From: Polaromonas sp. CF318
GTDB taxonomy: Bacteria; Pseudomonadota; Gammaproteobacteria; Burkholderiales; Burkholderiaceae_C
NCBI RefSeq assembly: GCF_000282655.1
Contig: NZ_AKIV01000065.1
Coordinates: 21,802-85,801 of the forward strand
DNA length: 64,000 bases
Direction of reading: 5' to 3'
Part shown: positions 1 to 8,208 of the stretch, piece after piece
How positions within the stretch are numbered: the first letter of the stretch is position 1
How the letters are laid out: every line of letters begins with the position of its first letter
Program-made: the position numbers and the translations under genes
The notes under the pieces: model-generated
The model's database searches: none
Told to the model about the DNA's origin: nothing
What the model saw: the letters and a program-made list of their open reading frames with translations, nothing else

Positions 1-609
1 GACGACGTGGTGGTGGCCAGCGAGGATTTCGGCATCGACTTCGAGGCCGAAGTCGCCGTGATTACGGGCGACGTGCCCATGGGCGCCACGCCGGCCCAGG
101 CGCTCGAGGGCGTGCGCCTGCTGATGCTGGCCAATGACGTCTCGCTGCGCAACCTCATTCCCAACGAGCTGGCCAAGGGCTTCGGCTTCTTCCAGAGCAA
201 GCCGGCCACGGCCTTCAGCCCGGTGGCGGTAACGCCGGACGAGGTCGGCGATGCCTGGGACAAGGGCCGTTTGCACCTGACCTTGCAAAGCACCTGGAAC
301 GGCCGCAAGGTCGGTATGTGCGAGGCCGGCCCCGAAATGACCTTCCACTTCGGCCAGTTGATCGCCCACATCTGCAAGACGCGCAATGTGCGCGCCGGCA
401 GCATCGTGGGTTCGGGCACCGTCAGCAACAAGGACTGGAGCCACGGCTACAGTTGCATCGCCGAAAAACGCGCGATCGAAACCATTGAAGACGGCAAGCC
501 CAAGACCGAATTCATGAAATACGGCGACACGATCCGCATCGAAGCCAAGGGCAAGGATGGGCAGTCGGTGTTCGGTGCGATAGATCAGAAAATAGTCGAG
601 AACGTCTGA
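1..609 (+). CDS. Fumarylacetoacetate hydrolase (FAH) family protein, 5' partial
   Basis: Only the C-terminal 200 or so residues are present; the frame is open at the left window edge, so the true start lies outside. The FAH fold is recognisable from the conserved stretch ending in NDVSLRN (the family's NDVS-R region next to the metal site), the KGFGFFQSKPATAFSP segment, and the late GSGTVSN and YGDTIRIE motifs. Family members are Mg/Mn-dependent hydrolases, decarboxylases or isomerases acting on beta-diketone-type acids (fumarylacetoacetate, oxaloacetate, acylpyruvates). The exact substrate cannot be read from this part. The following genes point away from it, so no operon partner is visible. 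Confidence 0.85.
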   Translation, partial: DDVVVASEDFGIDFEAEVAVITGDVPMGATPAQALEGVRLLMLANDVSLRNLIPNELAKGFGFFQSKPATAFSPVAVTPDEVGDAWDKGRLHLTLQSTWNGRKVGMCEAGPEMTFHFGQLIAHICKTRNVRAGSIVGSGTVSNKDWSHGYSCIAEKRAIETIEDGKPKTEFMKYGDTIRIEAKGKDGQSVFGAIDQKIVENV

Positions 610-623
610 TCAGGGCTCATTTC

Positions 624-790
624 CGTTCGCCCTGAGCCGCCTCACCGTTCGGGAAGTGGAGCGGCGCAACCCCAACAGGTGGACTCCGCCTTCTTCTTCA
701 ATCTGCGGATAAAGAGAATTCGTCCGTAGATTACGCGGATTTACACAGATAAAGGTCATCAGAGGAGGCTTCGATTGCTCAGGGCGAACG
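624..790. repeat. MITE-like segment with 14-bp inverted repeats
   Basis: The 200-bp gap after the FAH gene holds two perfect 14-bp arms, CGTTCGCCCTGAGC at 624-637 and its reverse complement at 777-790, bounding about 167 bp. The interior carries related TGCGGAT/ACGCGGAT words and no convincing gene; a 65-codon minus-strand frame over it has no coding character. The arm sequence resembles a dispersed repeat common in beta- and gammaproteobacteria (recalled, not searched). A mobile miniature element or a long-range hairpin are both possible. Confidence 0.45.
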
Positions 791-809
791 CGCATTTTGT
801 GAGTCACGG

Positions 810-1985
810 CTACTTTGAATAGGCTTTTCTAGAGCCGTCCTCAAATACCGCATCATCGCTCAGCAGTTTGCCTTCGTCGTCCCAGGTTTTCTCGCGTGTG
901 ATGCGGCCACGGTCGTCGTAGCTCGATTCGGCCACCAGCTTTCCGGCCTCGTTGAAGCGCTGGTGTGTGCCCAGGGGGAGTTGTCGGTAGCGGCTGGAAT
1001 TGCTGTAGCGGCCGGTCCTGGCAACTGCTCCGTTGTCGAAATAATCGGTGGCTTGCAACCAGGCGCTGTCGCCCTCGCCACCAAACTCGGTTTTGCTGCG
1101 CGGCTGGCCGTTGAGGTAATAAGACTGGTCGCTCACCAATTTGCCTTCGGACCATTTCCGGTCGCGCGTCAGGGTGCCGCTGTCGGCGAACTCCTGCTCC
1201 CGCTCCTTGAGCGAATTCCGGGGCGTTTCACCGTCCAGCTTCCATTGGATTTCCCGCCGCTTCACGCCGGCGTTATTGAAATGGCGCTCGATGCGGGTGC
1301 TGCCCGATACCTCGTCCAGGTAATCCGGCTTGCCGCCCTCGCCCAGAGTTTCATGGCGGATGCGTTTTCCGGCCAGGTAACTGCTGCTGCCGTTCAGCAC
1401 GCCCTTGCTGCTGAACAGCTCGACCTTGGAGGCGCCGCCCGAAAAACCGCACCAGCGGGCGTCGTCGGCCGGCGCCGCCAGCAGCGGCTTGTCTGCGCAG
1501 CGCATGGCCTGGAGCTGGCCGCGATCGTTGAATTCGGCATAGGCCTGCTCGATGCTGCCGCCCGCGCGCGGGCCGTAAAACACGATGCGCCGCAGTTGCC
1601 CGTTGTCGTGAAAGCTGCGCGCCAGGCCGGCCTCGGTGCCGTTGTCGTACACGGCATCGCGCAGCACCTGGCCGCTAGGCGCGAACTCGCGCGCGCGGCC
1701 GTGCCGGTTGCCGCGCTCGTTTTCGCTGTATTCACGCTGCAGTTTGCCGTTCTGGTAGGCGCGCACCAGGCCCATGAACTTGCCGCCCTGCAGTTCCTGT
1801 TCACGCATCAGCTGGCCTGAATCCCGGTCCTTGCAGCGCATGATGCCGGTCTTGCCGGCGGTGGTGTTTCCATTGTTGGGGTTGACGCTTTCGCCGTTGA
1901 TTTCACAGTCTTGCACGGCATGTGCCCAGGGCGAGGCCAGCGCGCAGGCGCAAAGCAGCACCACGCGTTGCGCGGACTTTTTCAT
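810..1985 (-). CDS. Exported MORN-repeat (YwqK-like) protein
   Basis: The 391-residue product starts with a clear signal peptide (MKKSAQ, hydrophobic core, AHA cleavage site near residue 23). The rest is a series of imperfect repeats of about 22-25 residues, each with an NG or DNG turn followed by a basic/aromatic strand (e.g. the DNGQLRRIVFYG, LNGQPRSKTEF and DNGAVARTGRY regions), typical of MORN_2/YwqK-like repeats. Such proteins form an elongated beta-sheet scaffold; no enzymatic residues are evident. It starts 4 bp before the stop of the upstream MarC gene, so the two are translationally coupled. Function unknown; a periplasmic binding or scaffold role is inference. Confidence 0.75.
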   Translation of the reverse strand: MKKSAQRVVLLCACALASPWAHAVQDCEINGESVNPNNGNTTAGKTGIMRCKDRDSGQLMREQELQGGKFMGLVRAYQNGKLQREYSENERGNRHGRAREFAPSGQVLRDAVYDNGTEAGLARSFHDNGQLRRIVFYGPRAGGSIEQAYAEFNDRGQLQAMRCADKPLLAAPADDARWCGFSGGASKVELFSSKGVLNGSSSYLAGKRIRHETLGEGGKPDYLDEVSGSTRIERHFNNAGVKRREIQWKLDGETPRNSLKEREQEFADSGTLTRDRKWSEGKLVSDQSYYLNGQPRSKTEFGGEGDSAWLQATDYFDNGAVARTGRYSNSSRYRQLPLGTHQRFNEAGKLVAESSYDDRGRITREKTWDDEGKLLSDDAVFEDGSRKAYSK

Positions 1986-2587
1986 GCGGCAGCCCCGGTC
2001 TGGGTGATGAACAGCCGTATGCCGCGCAGGAACATCTCGACCGAAATCGCCACCAGGATCAGGCCCATCAGCCGCTCAAACGCCATCATGACGCGGTCGC
2101 CGGCCACGCGCTGTATGCGCTCGGACAGCACCAGCACCACGGCGCAGACGGCCATGGTGACGCAGAGCGCGGCAATCCATTCCAGCCGGCGCTCCGGCGC
2201 CTGCGACACCAGCAGCATCACGGTGGCCAGGGCGGACGGGCCGGCCAGCGCGGGAATGGCCAGCGGCACGATCAGCGGCTCGCCCAGCAGCGGCGCGGCC
2301 TCAGGCTGGTCCGAGGGGAAGATCATGCGCAGCGCGATCAAAAACATCACAACGGCGCCGGCGATCTGCAGCGACAGGTCGCTGAGGTTCATGAGGCGCA
2401 GAAAACCGTCGCCGACGAACATGAAAGCCAGCAGCAGCAAAAAGGCGATCAGCACCTCGCGCAGGATGACGAACATGCGCCGCTCGGGCGCCACGCCTTT
2501 GAGGGCATTGGCAAAAATCGGGATGTTGCCGAAAGGGTCGGTGATCAGCAGCAGGAGCACCGTGGCGGAGGCGAAGGTATAGGCCAT
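1982..2587 (-). CDS. MarC family inner-membrane protein
   Basis: A 201-residue, very hydrophobic protein with about six predicted membrane helices. Family marks are DPFGNIP near residue 17, the central IAGAVVMFLIALRM helix and the PLAIPALAGPSA motif after a loop. MarC-family (UPF0056) proteins are integral inner-membrane proteins whose transport role is unproven; the old link to multiple antibiotic resistance was withdrawn for E. coli MarC. Length matches the family (about 200-220). It precedes and overlaps the MORN-repeat gene on the minus strand and is divergent from phaM, with about 155 bp between the starts holding the promoters. Confidence 0.9.
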   Translation of the reverse strand: MAYTFASATVLLLLITDPFGNIPIFANALKGVAPERRMFVILREVLIAFLLLLAFMFVGDGFLRLMNLSDLSLQIAGAVVMFLIALRMIFPSDQPEAAPLLGEPLIVPLAIPALAGPSALATVMLLVSQAPERRLEWIAALCVTMAVCAVVLVLSERIQRVAGDRVMMAFERLMGLILVAISVEMFLRGIRLFITQTGAAA

Positions 2588-2742
2588 GGCGCAAGCTTAT
2601 CAGGCCGTGCCCGCGGGCGAGGGCCAAAAACCGGTTGACGTCCTGCCCCGGCGCTGCACAATGAAGACAAGGGCGCGAGCCGGGCCGTCCTGCCGCCCCG
2701 CCCTTCAATGCCATCATGCACAACATGCCAGGAGACACATTC

Positions 2743-3603
2743 ATGAGTGACGCAGACAACCCTTCCTTCCCCGGTTTCGGCAAGCTGGTGCCCGGCTTTG
2801 ATTTTCTGCAGAACCTGGCCAAACAGGCGGCCGGCAGCGCCACGCAGAACATCCCGCAGCTGCCCAACCTCGGAAACTGGGTGGCGCCTACCCTCAATGT
2901 CGAGGAGCTGGACAAACGCATCGAGGAGCTCAAGGCCGTGCAGTTCTGGCTGGACCAGAACGCCACGGCGCTCAAGGCCACCATCCAGGCGCTGGAAGTG
3001 CAGAAGATGACACTGGCCACGCTCAAGGGCATGAACTTCAACATGGGCGACGTGGCGAACGCCTTCAAGCTCAAGGTCGCCGACAGCGTGGCCGGCGGCG
3101 TGCAGCGCGTGGCCGACAAGGCCCGGACGTTTTCGGGGCTGGAAGTTCCGCCCACGAGTTTTGGGACGGGCAAGCCCGCCGCCAAGGCCGCTTCCAAGGC
3201 CAAAACCCCCGCCGAGGGCAAGGCCTCCGCCGCGCCGGCCGGGGTGGTCGACCCCATGCAGTGGTGGGGCGCGCTGACCCAGCAGTTCCAGGCGATCGCG
3301 ACCGACGCCATGAAGGATGCGGCCAAAAAAGCCGCGATGGACACGACCAAGAATCTGGCCACGGGCCTGGCCAAGGACGCGATGAAAACCGCCACCGGCA
3401 TGGCGACGGGCATGGCCCGCAACATGGCCGAGACGGCGGGCAAAACCATGGCGGGCGGCGCGCGCGCGGCCATGAACACCGCGCTGCGCAGCAGCCAGGG
3501 CTGGCCCACGCCGGCCGCCGGCAAGACGCCCGCCAAGCCCGCCGCCAAAACCAGAGCCAAGGCGCCGGCCCGCAAGGCGGCCGCCCGCAAAACCGCACGT
3601 TGA
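2743..3603 (+). CDS. phaM: PhaM-type polyhydroxyalkanoate granule/nucleoid protein
   Basis: The 286-residue product resembles PhaM: an N-terminal FPGFGKLVPGFDFLQNL region, the conserved NVEELDKRIEELKAVQFWLDQN block (about residues 53-74) and a KMTLATLKGMN helix, then an Ala/Met-rich amphipathic middle and a Lys/Ala/Pro-rich basic tail. In Cupriavidus PhaM activates PHA synthase, sits on PHB granules and ties them to the nucleoid through its basic C-terminus. The start at 2743 is chosen for its AGGAGA box 7 bp upstream; an upstream in-frame ATG at 2716 lacks one. The tail resembles histone-H1-like PAKKA repeats. No pha synthesis genes are next to it, which is usual. Confidence 0.85.
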   Translation: MSDADNPSFPGFGKLVPGFDFLQNLAKQAAGSATQNIPQLPNLGNWVAPTLNVEELDKRIEELKAVQFWLDQNATALKATIQALEVQKMTLATLKGMNFNMGDVANAFKLKVADSVAGGVQRVADKARTFSGLEVPPTSFGTGKPAAKAASKAKTPAEGKASAAPAGVVDPMQWWGALTQQFQAIATDAMKDAAKKAAMDTTKNLATGLAKDAMKTATGMATGMARNMAETAGKTMAGGARAAMNTALRSSQGWPTPAAGKTPAKPAAKTRAKAPARKAAARKTAR

Positions 3604-3651
3604 ACTGCGCTGGACCCACCCCCGACCTCCACTGAATTTCACCAGGACCCC

Positions 3652-4944
3652 ATGAAGCTTTTCCCCTACGGCCACGCCACCCATCCGCAATGGCAGATGG
3701 CGGCCGGCCTGGTGCTGGCGCAGCTGCGCGCCTACCAGGCGCTGCCCGGCTACGCCAAGTCGCCCACGCTGGCGCTGCTTTACATCACCGACCACTATGC
3801 GGCCCATGCGCAGGACATCCTGGACCACCTGAGCGCCGAGCTGCCCGACATCACCGACTGGAGCGGCACGGTGGGCGTGGGCATCGCCTCCAACAATGTC
3901 GAGTACTTCGATGAGCCGGCCCTCACGGTGATGCTGTGCGAGCTGCCGCACGACCAGTACCGGGTGTTTTCCGGCGTGTCGCCGCTGCCGCCGGCCAGCA
4001 GCGGCCGCTTCAAGGCGCACACCGCCCTGGTGCACGCCGACGCCGCCACGCCCGATGTGGCCGAACTCATCGCTGAAATGGCCGAGCGCACCGACAGCGG
4101 TTATGTGTTCGGCGGCCTGGCCTCCAGCCGCTCAGGCACCGTGCAGTTCGCGCTCAGCGGGCACGGCAACGTCAAGGGGCAGGGTGCCGCCGGCGGCGTG
4201 TTCAGCGGCGGCCTGAGCGGCGTGGCTTTCGGCCGGGGCGCGGCGCTGATGTCGCGCATCACCCAGGGTTGCCGGCCGGTGTCGGCGGACCATGAAATCA
4301 CCGCCTGTGAGTCCAATGTGGTGACGGAGCTTGACGGCAAGCCCGCGCTCGACGTCATGCTGGCCGACCTGGCCGTGTCGCTGGACCAGCCGCGCGAGGC
4401 GCTGGCCAAGGTGCGCACCACGCTGGTTGGCCTGAGCCGGCCGGCCGACATTCCCGACGATGGCGCGGCCCACGCCGCGGGCCGGCGCGCGGGCCAGTTC
4501 GGCGCCGAGGTGCGGGTGCGCCACCTGATAGGGCTGGACCCGTCGCGCCGCGGCATCGCCATCGCCGAGGTGCCGGCTGTGGGCATGAAGCTGGCCTTTT
4601 GCGAACGCAATATGGAAGCCGCGCGCGCCGACCTGATCCGTGTCTGCGCTGAAATCCGCGAAGAGCTGGAGCCCGAGGAAGTCACGCTGGAAGTCGCCAG
4701 CGCCCTGAGCGCATCGGAAGCCGAATCGGCGCCGCATGCGGCCAGACGTATCGCCGGCGCGGTTTATGTGAGCTGCTCAGGCCGCGGCGGGCCGCACTTC
4801 GGTGCGCCCAGTGCCGAGATGCAGATCGTGCGGCGCGCGCTGGGTGACGTGCCGCTGGTGGGTTTTTTCGCCGGCGGCGAGATCGCACGGCACCATCTTT
4901 ACGGCTACACCGGCGTGCTCACCGTATTCACAGCGCAGGACTAG
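3652..4944 (+). CDS. FIST domain protein (FIST_N plus FIST_C)
   Basis: A 430-residue soluble protein with the FIST_N layout (YITDHYAAHAQDILDHLSAELPD, then the SGTVGVGI strand) followed by a FIST_C half ending in the characteristic GVPLVGFFAGGEIARHH-like segment (here DVPLVGFFAGGEIA) and YGYTGVLTVF. FIST domains are predicted sensors of small ligands, probably amino acids, often tied to histidine kinases or ubiquitin ligases; here the protein stands alone with no kinase beside it. It lies 48 bp after phaM on the same strand. Ligand and partner are unknown. Confidence 0.85.
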   Translation: MKLFPYGHATHPQWQMAAGLVLAQLRAYQALPGYAKSPTLALLYITDHYAAHAQDILDHLSAELPDITDWSGTVGVGIASNNVEYFDEPALTVMLCELPHDQYRVFSGVSPLPPASSGRFKAHTALVHADAATPDVAELIAEMAERTDSGYVFGGLASSRSGTVQFALSGHGNVKGQGAAGGVFSGGLSGVAFGRGAALMSRITQGCRPVSADHEITACESNVVTELDGKPALDVMLADLAVSLDQPREALAKVRTTLVGLSRPADIPDDGAAHAAGRRAGQFGAEVRVRHLIGLDPSRRGIAIAEVPAVGMKLAFCERNMEAARADLIRVCAEIREELEPEEVTLEVASALSASEAESAPHAARRIAGAVYVSCSGRGGPHFGAPSAEMQIVRRALGDVPLVGFFAGGEIARHHLYGYTGVLTVFTAQD

Positions 4945-4946
4945 GC

Positions 4947-5045
4947 TTACCCCTATCGACGCTCACTGCGTGTAGCGCCTTTTCCCCTTCCAGGGGACGG
5001 GCGCCTCGCGGCCGGCAAAGCCGGACCGCGGCCCCCGGCTTGCGC
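4947..5045. repeat. Intergenic GC-rich hairpin repeat, copy A
   Basis: The gap between two convergent genes is filled by a segment containing TCACTGCGTGTAGCGCC, a CCCCTTCCAGGGG hairpin and a GGCCGGCAAAGCCGG hairpin. The same order of words recurs, in either orientation, at 6354-6435 and 38214-38300, and partly at 40000-40050. It is best read as a dispersed REP-like family; placed between convergent stops it may also act as a transcription barrier. Confidence 0.6.
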
Positions 5046-5057
5046 GACATAGGGACG

Positions 5058-6215
5058 TTATAAAACCTGCGCTTCCAGCAACTCCATCGGATCGCCGTAA
5101 CGCGCGGCCATCGCCACCACGGCCGGGTCGCGCAGCGCGCACAAAAAGCCGTCCTTGATCAGCGTGCTGCCGCCCGCGGTCACCGTGGCGTCCAGTGTGA
5201 TCAGGTCCATGTGCACCGGCGGCTCTTCCCAGTCGGGCATGACGCGGCGTATGTAGTCGCTGGGCTGGGCCAAGTCTATGCCGAAGTGCAGCGCACCGGG
5301 CGCGTTGGAACCTGCCGGGTAGACCGTGTGGCGCGGCGCCTTGGGGTTGAAGCCGCAGCCGCCGCCTTCGATCATGCGGCCGCCCACCAGCATCTCGCGC
5401 AGGATCTGGGCTTCTTCCGAGATGCCGTCGACCGCCGAAATCGTGTCGCCCTCAAAACGCACGGCGATTTTTTCCTCAAAGGGTTTGGCAAAGCCGACCG
5501 CCCACTGCGGATACAGCACACCGGCCATGGGCACCACGGCCTTGAAGTCGTTCTTGACCGAGTTGTGGTCCCAGAGGTTGGGGCCGTGCGTCGGCAGGTA
5601 GTGCACATAGCAGCCGTCTTCTTCGGCCGTCATCTGGCCGCGCCAGCGATTCGTGGCCAGCTGGTTGGCGCGCATTTCCTGCGTGAAGCTGATGCGAAAG
5701 TCGCTGCCGCGCGGGTCGGTAAAGCGCAGGTCAAAGCCGCCCTCGGTCGGGTAGCGGGCCGCCGTGCCGCGGATGATTTCGCCGATCAGGTCGACCGGAA
5801 AACGCGCCTGCGGCGTGTGCAGCAAATCGAGGTTGCGAAAGTAGGTGATCTTGACCCAGCGCTGGCCGGTGCGGCGCAAGTTGATGCACAAAGGATCGAG
5901 GATGGAGCAGAACCAGGTCGACACCACAAAACTGGCCTTTTTGAGCATGGCGTGCACTTCTTCCGGCACGGCCGTCACCTGGGTGCTGGGCTCCATATAG
6001 ATGCGCACTTCGGCGCCGCGCGATTTGGCGATGCCGATCACCGCGTCGATCACCCGCGGGTCCAGCAGCGGGTCCGCCAGCATCAGCACCCGGTCCCCCG
6101 GTCGTACCGCCATCACGCGCGAAAAATTGTCCAGCGCCTGGAAAAAATACTTGGTGTCGGTCAGATTGGCCGCCACGGGGATGGGCAGGCCGACATAGGT
6201 GGAGCTGGTATTCAT
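5058..6215 (-). CDS. M29 aminopeptidase / NicX-like metalloenzyme
   Basis: The 385-residue protein has the N-terminal alpha/beta part of the M29 aminopeptidase-like group (PGDRVLMLADPLLDPRVIDAVIGIAKSRGAEV) and C-terminal metal-ligand motifs: ALHFGIDL and, 25 residues on, PVHMDLI. These match in kind the SHIGWG and CHLDIP motifs of NicX, the 2,5-dihydroxypyridine 5,6-dioxygenase, whose Fe(II) is held by two His and one Asp. No nicotinate-pathway genes accompany it, so a peptidase-like or ring-cleaving role remains open. The start at 6215 has AGGTGA 7 nt upstream; a 9-codon longer frame begins inside a palindrome and lacks a site. Two shared palindromes upstream suggest specific control. Confidence 0.65.
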   Translation of the reverse strand: MNTSSTYVGLPIPVAANLTDTKYFFQALDNFSRVMAVRPGDRVLMLADPLLDPRVIDAVIGIAKSRGAEVRIYMEPSTQVTAVPEEVHAMLKKASFVVSTWFCSILDPLCINLRRTGQRWVKITYFRNLDLLHTPQARFPVDLIGEIIRGTAARYPTEGGFDLRFTDPRGSDFRISFTQEMRANQLATNRWRGQMTAEEDGCYVHYLPTHGPNLWDHNSVKNDFKAVVPMAGVLYPQWAVGFAKPFEEKIAVRFEGDTISAVDGISEEAQILREMLVGGRMIEGGGCGFNPKAPRHTVYPAGSNAPGALHFGIDLAQPSDYIRRVMPDWEEPPVHMDLITLDATVTAGGSTLIKDGFLCALRDPAVVAMAARYGDPMELLEAQVL

Positions 6216-6230
6216 CGTGATTTCACCTGA

Positions 6231-6329
6231 AATTGCATGCATAAAAACCGTGTTTCCGGCCTCTTTTGGCTAAATACTACCAGTAAATCCAATATTTTCT
6301 TAGTTGACTAATGCAATTGCATGCAATTG
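6231..6329. promoter_or_regulatory. Paired palindromic operator upstream of the M29/NicX-like gene
   Basis: A perfect 16-bp palindrome, CAATTGCATGCAATTG, lies at 6314-6329. Its central 11-mer AATTGCATGCA is repeated at 6231-6241, just before the ribosome binding site of the minus-strand gene starting at 6215. The two 11-mers are 84 bp apart, close to eight helical turns, as expected for a dimer-dimer or looping repressor. The surrounding DNA is much more AT-rich than its neighbourhood. The cognate regulator is unknown; the XRE-type gene immediately upstream is a candidate by position only. Confidence 0.55.
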
Positions 6330-6353
6330 ACTCCGGCATCTTCTCTGCAAGCC

Positions 6354-6435
6354 AGTGGGGGCCAAGGGTCCGGCTCCGCCGGCCCAAGGCGCCGCCCCCT
6401 TGAGGGGGGAACAGGCTACACGAAGTGAGCCTGGA
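6354..6435. repeat. Intergenic GC-rich hairpin repeat, copy B (inverted)
   Basis: Read on the minus strand this segment gives GGCTCACTTCGTGTAGCC, a CCCCCTCAAGGGGG hairpin and a GGCCGGCGGAGCCGG hairpin, in the same order as copy A at 4947-5045. It sits immediately downstream of the XRE regulator stop (6444) and could help end or stabilise that transcript. Confidence 0.6.
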
Positions 6436-6443
6436 CGGGGGTG

Positions 6444-7175
6444 TTACCTGCGTAGCGCGGCGAAAGCCTCAAACTCCCAGCTCCGCATGGCCAGCAACAG
6501 CGTAAAACCTTCGCGGTCTTTCTCGCCCAGCTTCTGGTCCGTCTGGTGCTGCTGGGCAAAATCCTGGGCCACGCGCTGCATGCGCTCCAGGAAGGACGGC
6601 GCCAGGCCGCGGCTGATGGAGCCGTGCACCAGCAGCAGGCCTTCGCCCTCGCCATCGAAGCCGCCGGAAAAATAGTCGAGCAAGGCGTTCTCGCGGAAAT
6701 AGTCCATCACCGGCCCATGCGGCCGCCAGCGAAAGGTCTTGGCGAGCTTGAGCCGGTAGCGGTTCAGAGGCTTGAGCTCGATGATGCCTATGCGGTCCAG
6801 CTGCGCGAGGTATTTGATGCATTCGGCCTCCGAGAGCCGGTAGCTGCTGGTGATCTGCTCCAGCGTCCATTGCGAGAGCACGCAAATCGCGGTCAGCAGC
6901 AGCTTTTTATCGGCCACCACGGCTTTTTCCTGCGCCTCGGCCAGTTCCGCCAGCAGCGGCTGGGTGTCGGCGATGCGCCTGGCGAGATCGGCAAAGTCCA
7001 GCTTGAGCGCGCGGCAGATCGCGTCTATGCGCGACAGCGGCATGTCCCCTTTGGCCAGCATGCGCTTGACGCTGGATTCGGCCATGCCCAGTTTGGCGGC
7101 CAGGTCCGCATACGTCATGCGCGCGGCCTTGAGTTCTTTTTTGAGGACGGTGACGAGGTCGGCGGTGGTGCTCAT
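6444..7175 (-). CDS. XRE-family helix-turn-helix transcriptional regulator
   Basis: A 243-residue protein with an N-terminal Cro/CI HTH (about residues 9-65; the core MTYADLAAKLGMAESSVKRMLAKGD has the classic Q/T-L-A-x2-G spacing with S-S-V-K-R as recognition helix) and a C-terminal region of about 160 residues without a recognisable catalytic motif. It resembles uncharacterised betaproteobacterial regulators in which the C-terminal half is probably a ligand or oligomerisation domain. It points towards the M29/NicX-like gene 228 bp downstream and is divergent from the 7297 gene cluster. Either neighbour could be its target; that is positional inference. Confidence 0.8.
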   Translation of the reverse strand: MSTTADLVTVLKKELKAARMTYADLAAKLGMAESSVKRMLAKGDMPLSRIDAICRALKLDFADLARRIADTQPLLAELAEAQEKAVVADKKLLLTAICVLSQWTLEQITSSYRLSEAECIKYLAQLDRIGIIELKPLNRYRLKLAKTFRWRPHGPVMDYFRENALLDYFSGGFDGEGEGLLLVHGSISRGLAPSFLERMQRVAQDFAQQHQTDQKLGEKDREGFTLLLAMRSWEFEAFAALRR

Positions 7176-7296
7176 GGGTATCGATTATCGGTACTTTGGG
7201 TTTGAAGTGTCTCCACCGCACTGAATTTTGATGCCTGCGGCCCATCCCGCCCCGCACAGTGCGGCTCACTCATATATAGACAGAGGAGCTTTCCAC

Positions 7297-8208
7297 ATGC
7301 AGACCACCCCCTCCATTCTTCACCGCCGGGTCGCGCCTCTCCCCTGGCACGCGCGGCCGGCTGCCCTGGCCTGGCGCCGTGAGTGTGTGCTGGCCCTTGT
7401 CTTCCTGCTGTTGCTGGCGGCCGCGCTGCTGGGGCCTCCGGTGGCGCAGCCCGCCCACTACCACGACTTCGCCGACCAGCGCAGCTGGGGCTGGCTGCCG
7501 CACGCGATGGACGTCACCAGCAACCTGCCCTTCGCGCTGTGGGGCATGGTCGGCCTCTGGGCGCTGCTGCGGGCCATTCGTGAGCAGGCCGTCAGCGCCA
7601 CGGCGGCGGCCATGGCCGGGCTTTTCTTCGGCGGGCTGTGGGTGACGGCGGCGGTGTCCGCGGCCTACCACCTGCAGCCCGGCGATGCCGGCCTGGCCTG
7701 GGACCGCGGCGGCATGGTGTTGGCCTTTGCCGGCTTGCTGGGTCTGGCGGCGATGCGGGCCGTCAGCACGCGCGCCGGGATGGCGCTGGCCACCGCCGTG
7801 CTGGTGCTGGGGCCGCTTTCCGTCTATGCCTGGTCGCTGGGCGGCAATGTGCTGCCCTGGGCGGTGCTGCAGGGAGGGGGCATGGCGCTGATCCTGGGCT
7901 TTGCCTGCCTGCGTCCCGCCCAGGCCTGGGAGCTGCCGGTGCGCTGGGGTCTGGTGACTGCCATCTATGCGCTGGCCAAGCTGCTGGAACTGGGTGACCA
8001 CGCGGTCTACGAGTGGACCGGCCAGCTGGTGTCGGGCCACAGCCTCAAACACATGGTGGCTGCCTGCGCCGCCTGGCCCGTGGTGTCGGCGCTGCTGGCC
8101 GCGCGAAAAATCAGGGCAGAATCCCATGCACCATTCAAAAACAGAGCCGGCCAGTCGCTCAGGCGCGAAGCCCGTCGCACAACAATCAAAACGAGGAGTC
8201 ACGCATGA
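7297..8208 (+). CDS. CREST-superfamily (alkaline ceramidase-like) membrane protein
   Basis: A 303-residue polytopic membrane protein with about seven helices. Three motifs match the ceramidase/CREST hydrolase pattern: MDVTSNLPFALWG (N-x2-SNLPF), AAYHLQPGDAGLAWDRGGM (the H-x-L-x6-D type segment) and, near the C-terminus, GHSLKHMVAA (H-x3-H). CREST members are membrane-embedded metal-dependent amide hydrolases or receptors, so an action on membrane lipids is plausible. The start at 7297 follows GAGGAG at the usual distance; the longer frame from 7228 lacks a site. The stop overlaps the next gene's start as ATGA, placing it at the head of a coupled run. Substrate unknown. Confidence 0.65.
   Translation: MQTTPSILHRRVAPLPWHARPAALAWRRECVLALVFLLLLAAALLGPPVAQPAHYHDFADQRSWGWLPHAMDVTSNLPFALWGMVGLWALLRAIREQAVSATAAAMAGLFFGGLWVTAAVSAAYHLQPGDAGLAWDRGGMVLAFAGLLGLAAMRAVSTRAGMALATAVLVLGPLSVYAWSLGGNVLPWAVLQGGGMALILGFACLRPAQAWELPVRWGLVTAIYALAKLLELGDHAVYEWTGQLVSGHSLKHMVAACAAWPVVSALLAARKIRAESHAPFKNRAGQSLRREARRTTIKTRSHA

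Noticed and set aside
610..807. 65-codon minus-strand frame between the FAH and MORN genes
   Set aside because: It spans the inverted-repeat segment, begins in it and has no coding features.
963..1820. 285-codon plus-strand frame opposite the MORN-repeat gene
   Set aside because: Ala/Val-rich antisense shadow; the MORN protein has a signal peptide and repeats.
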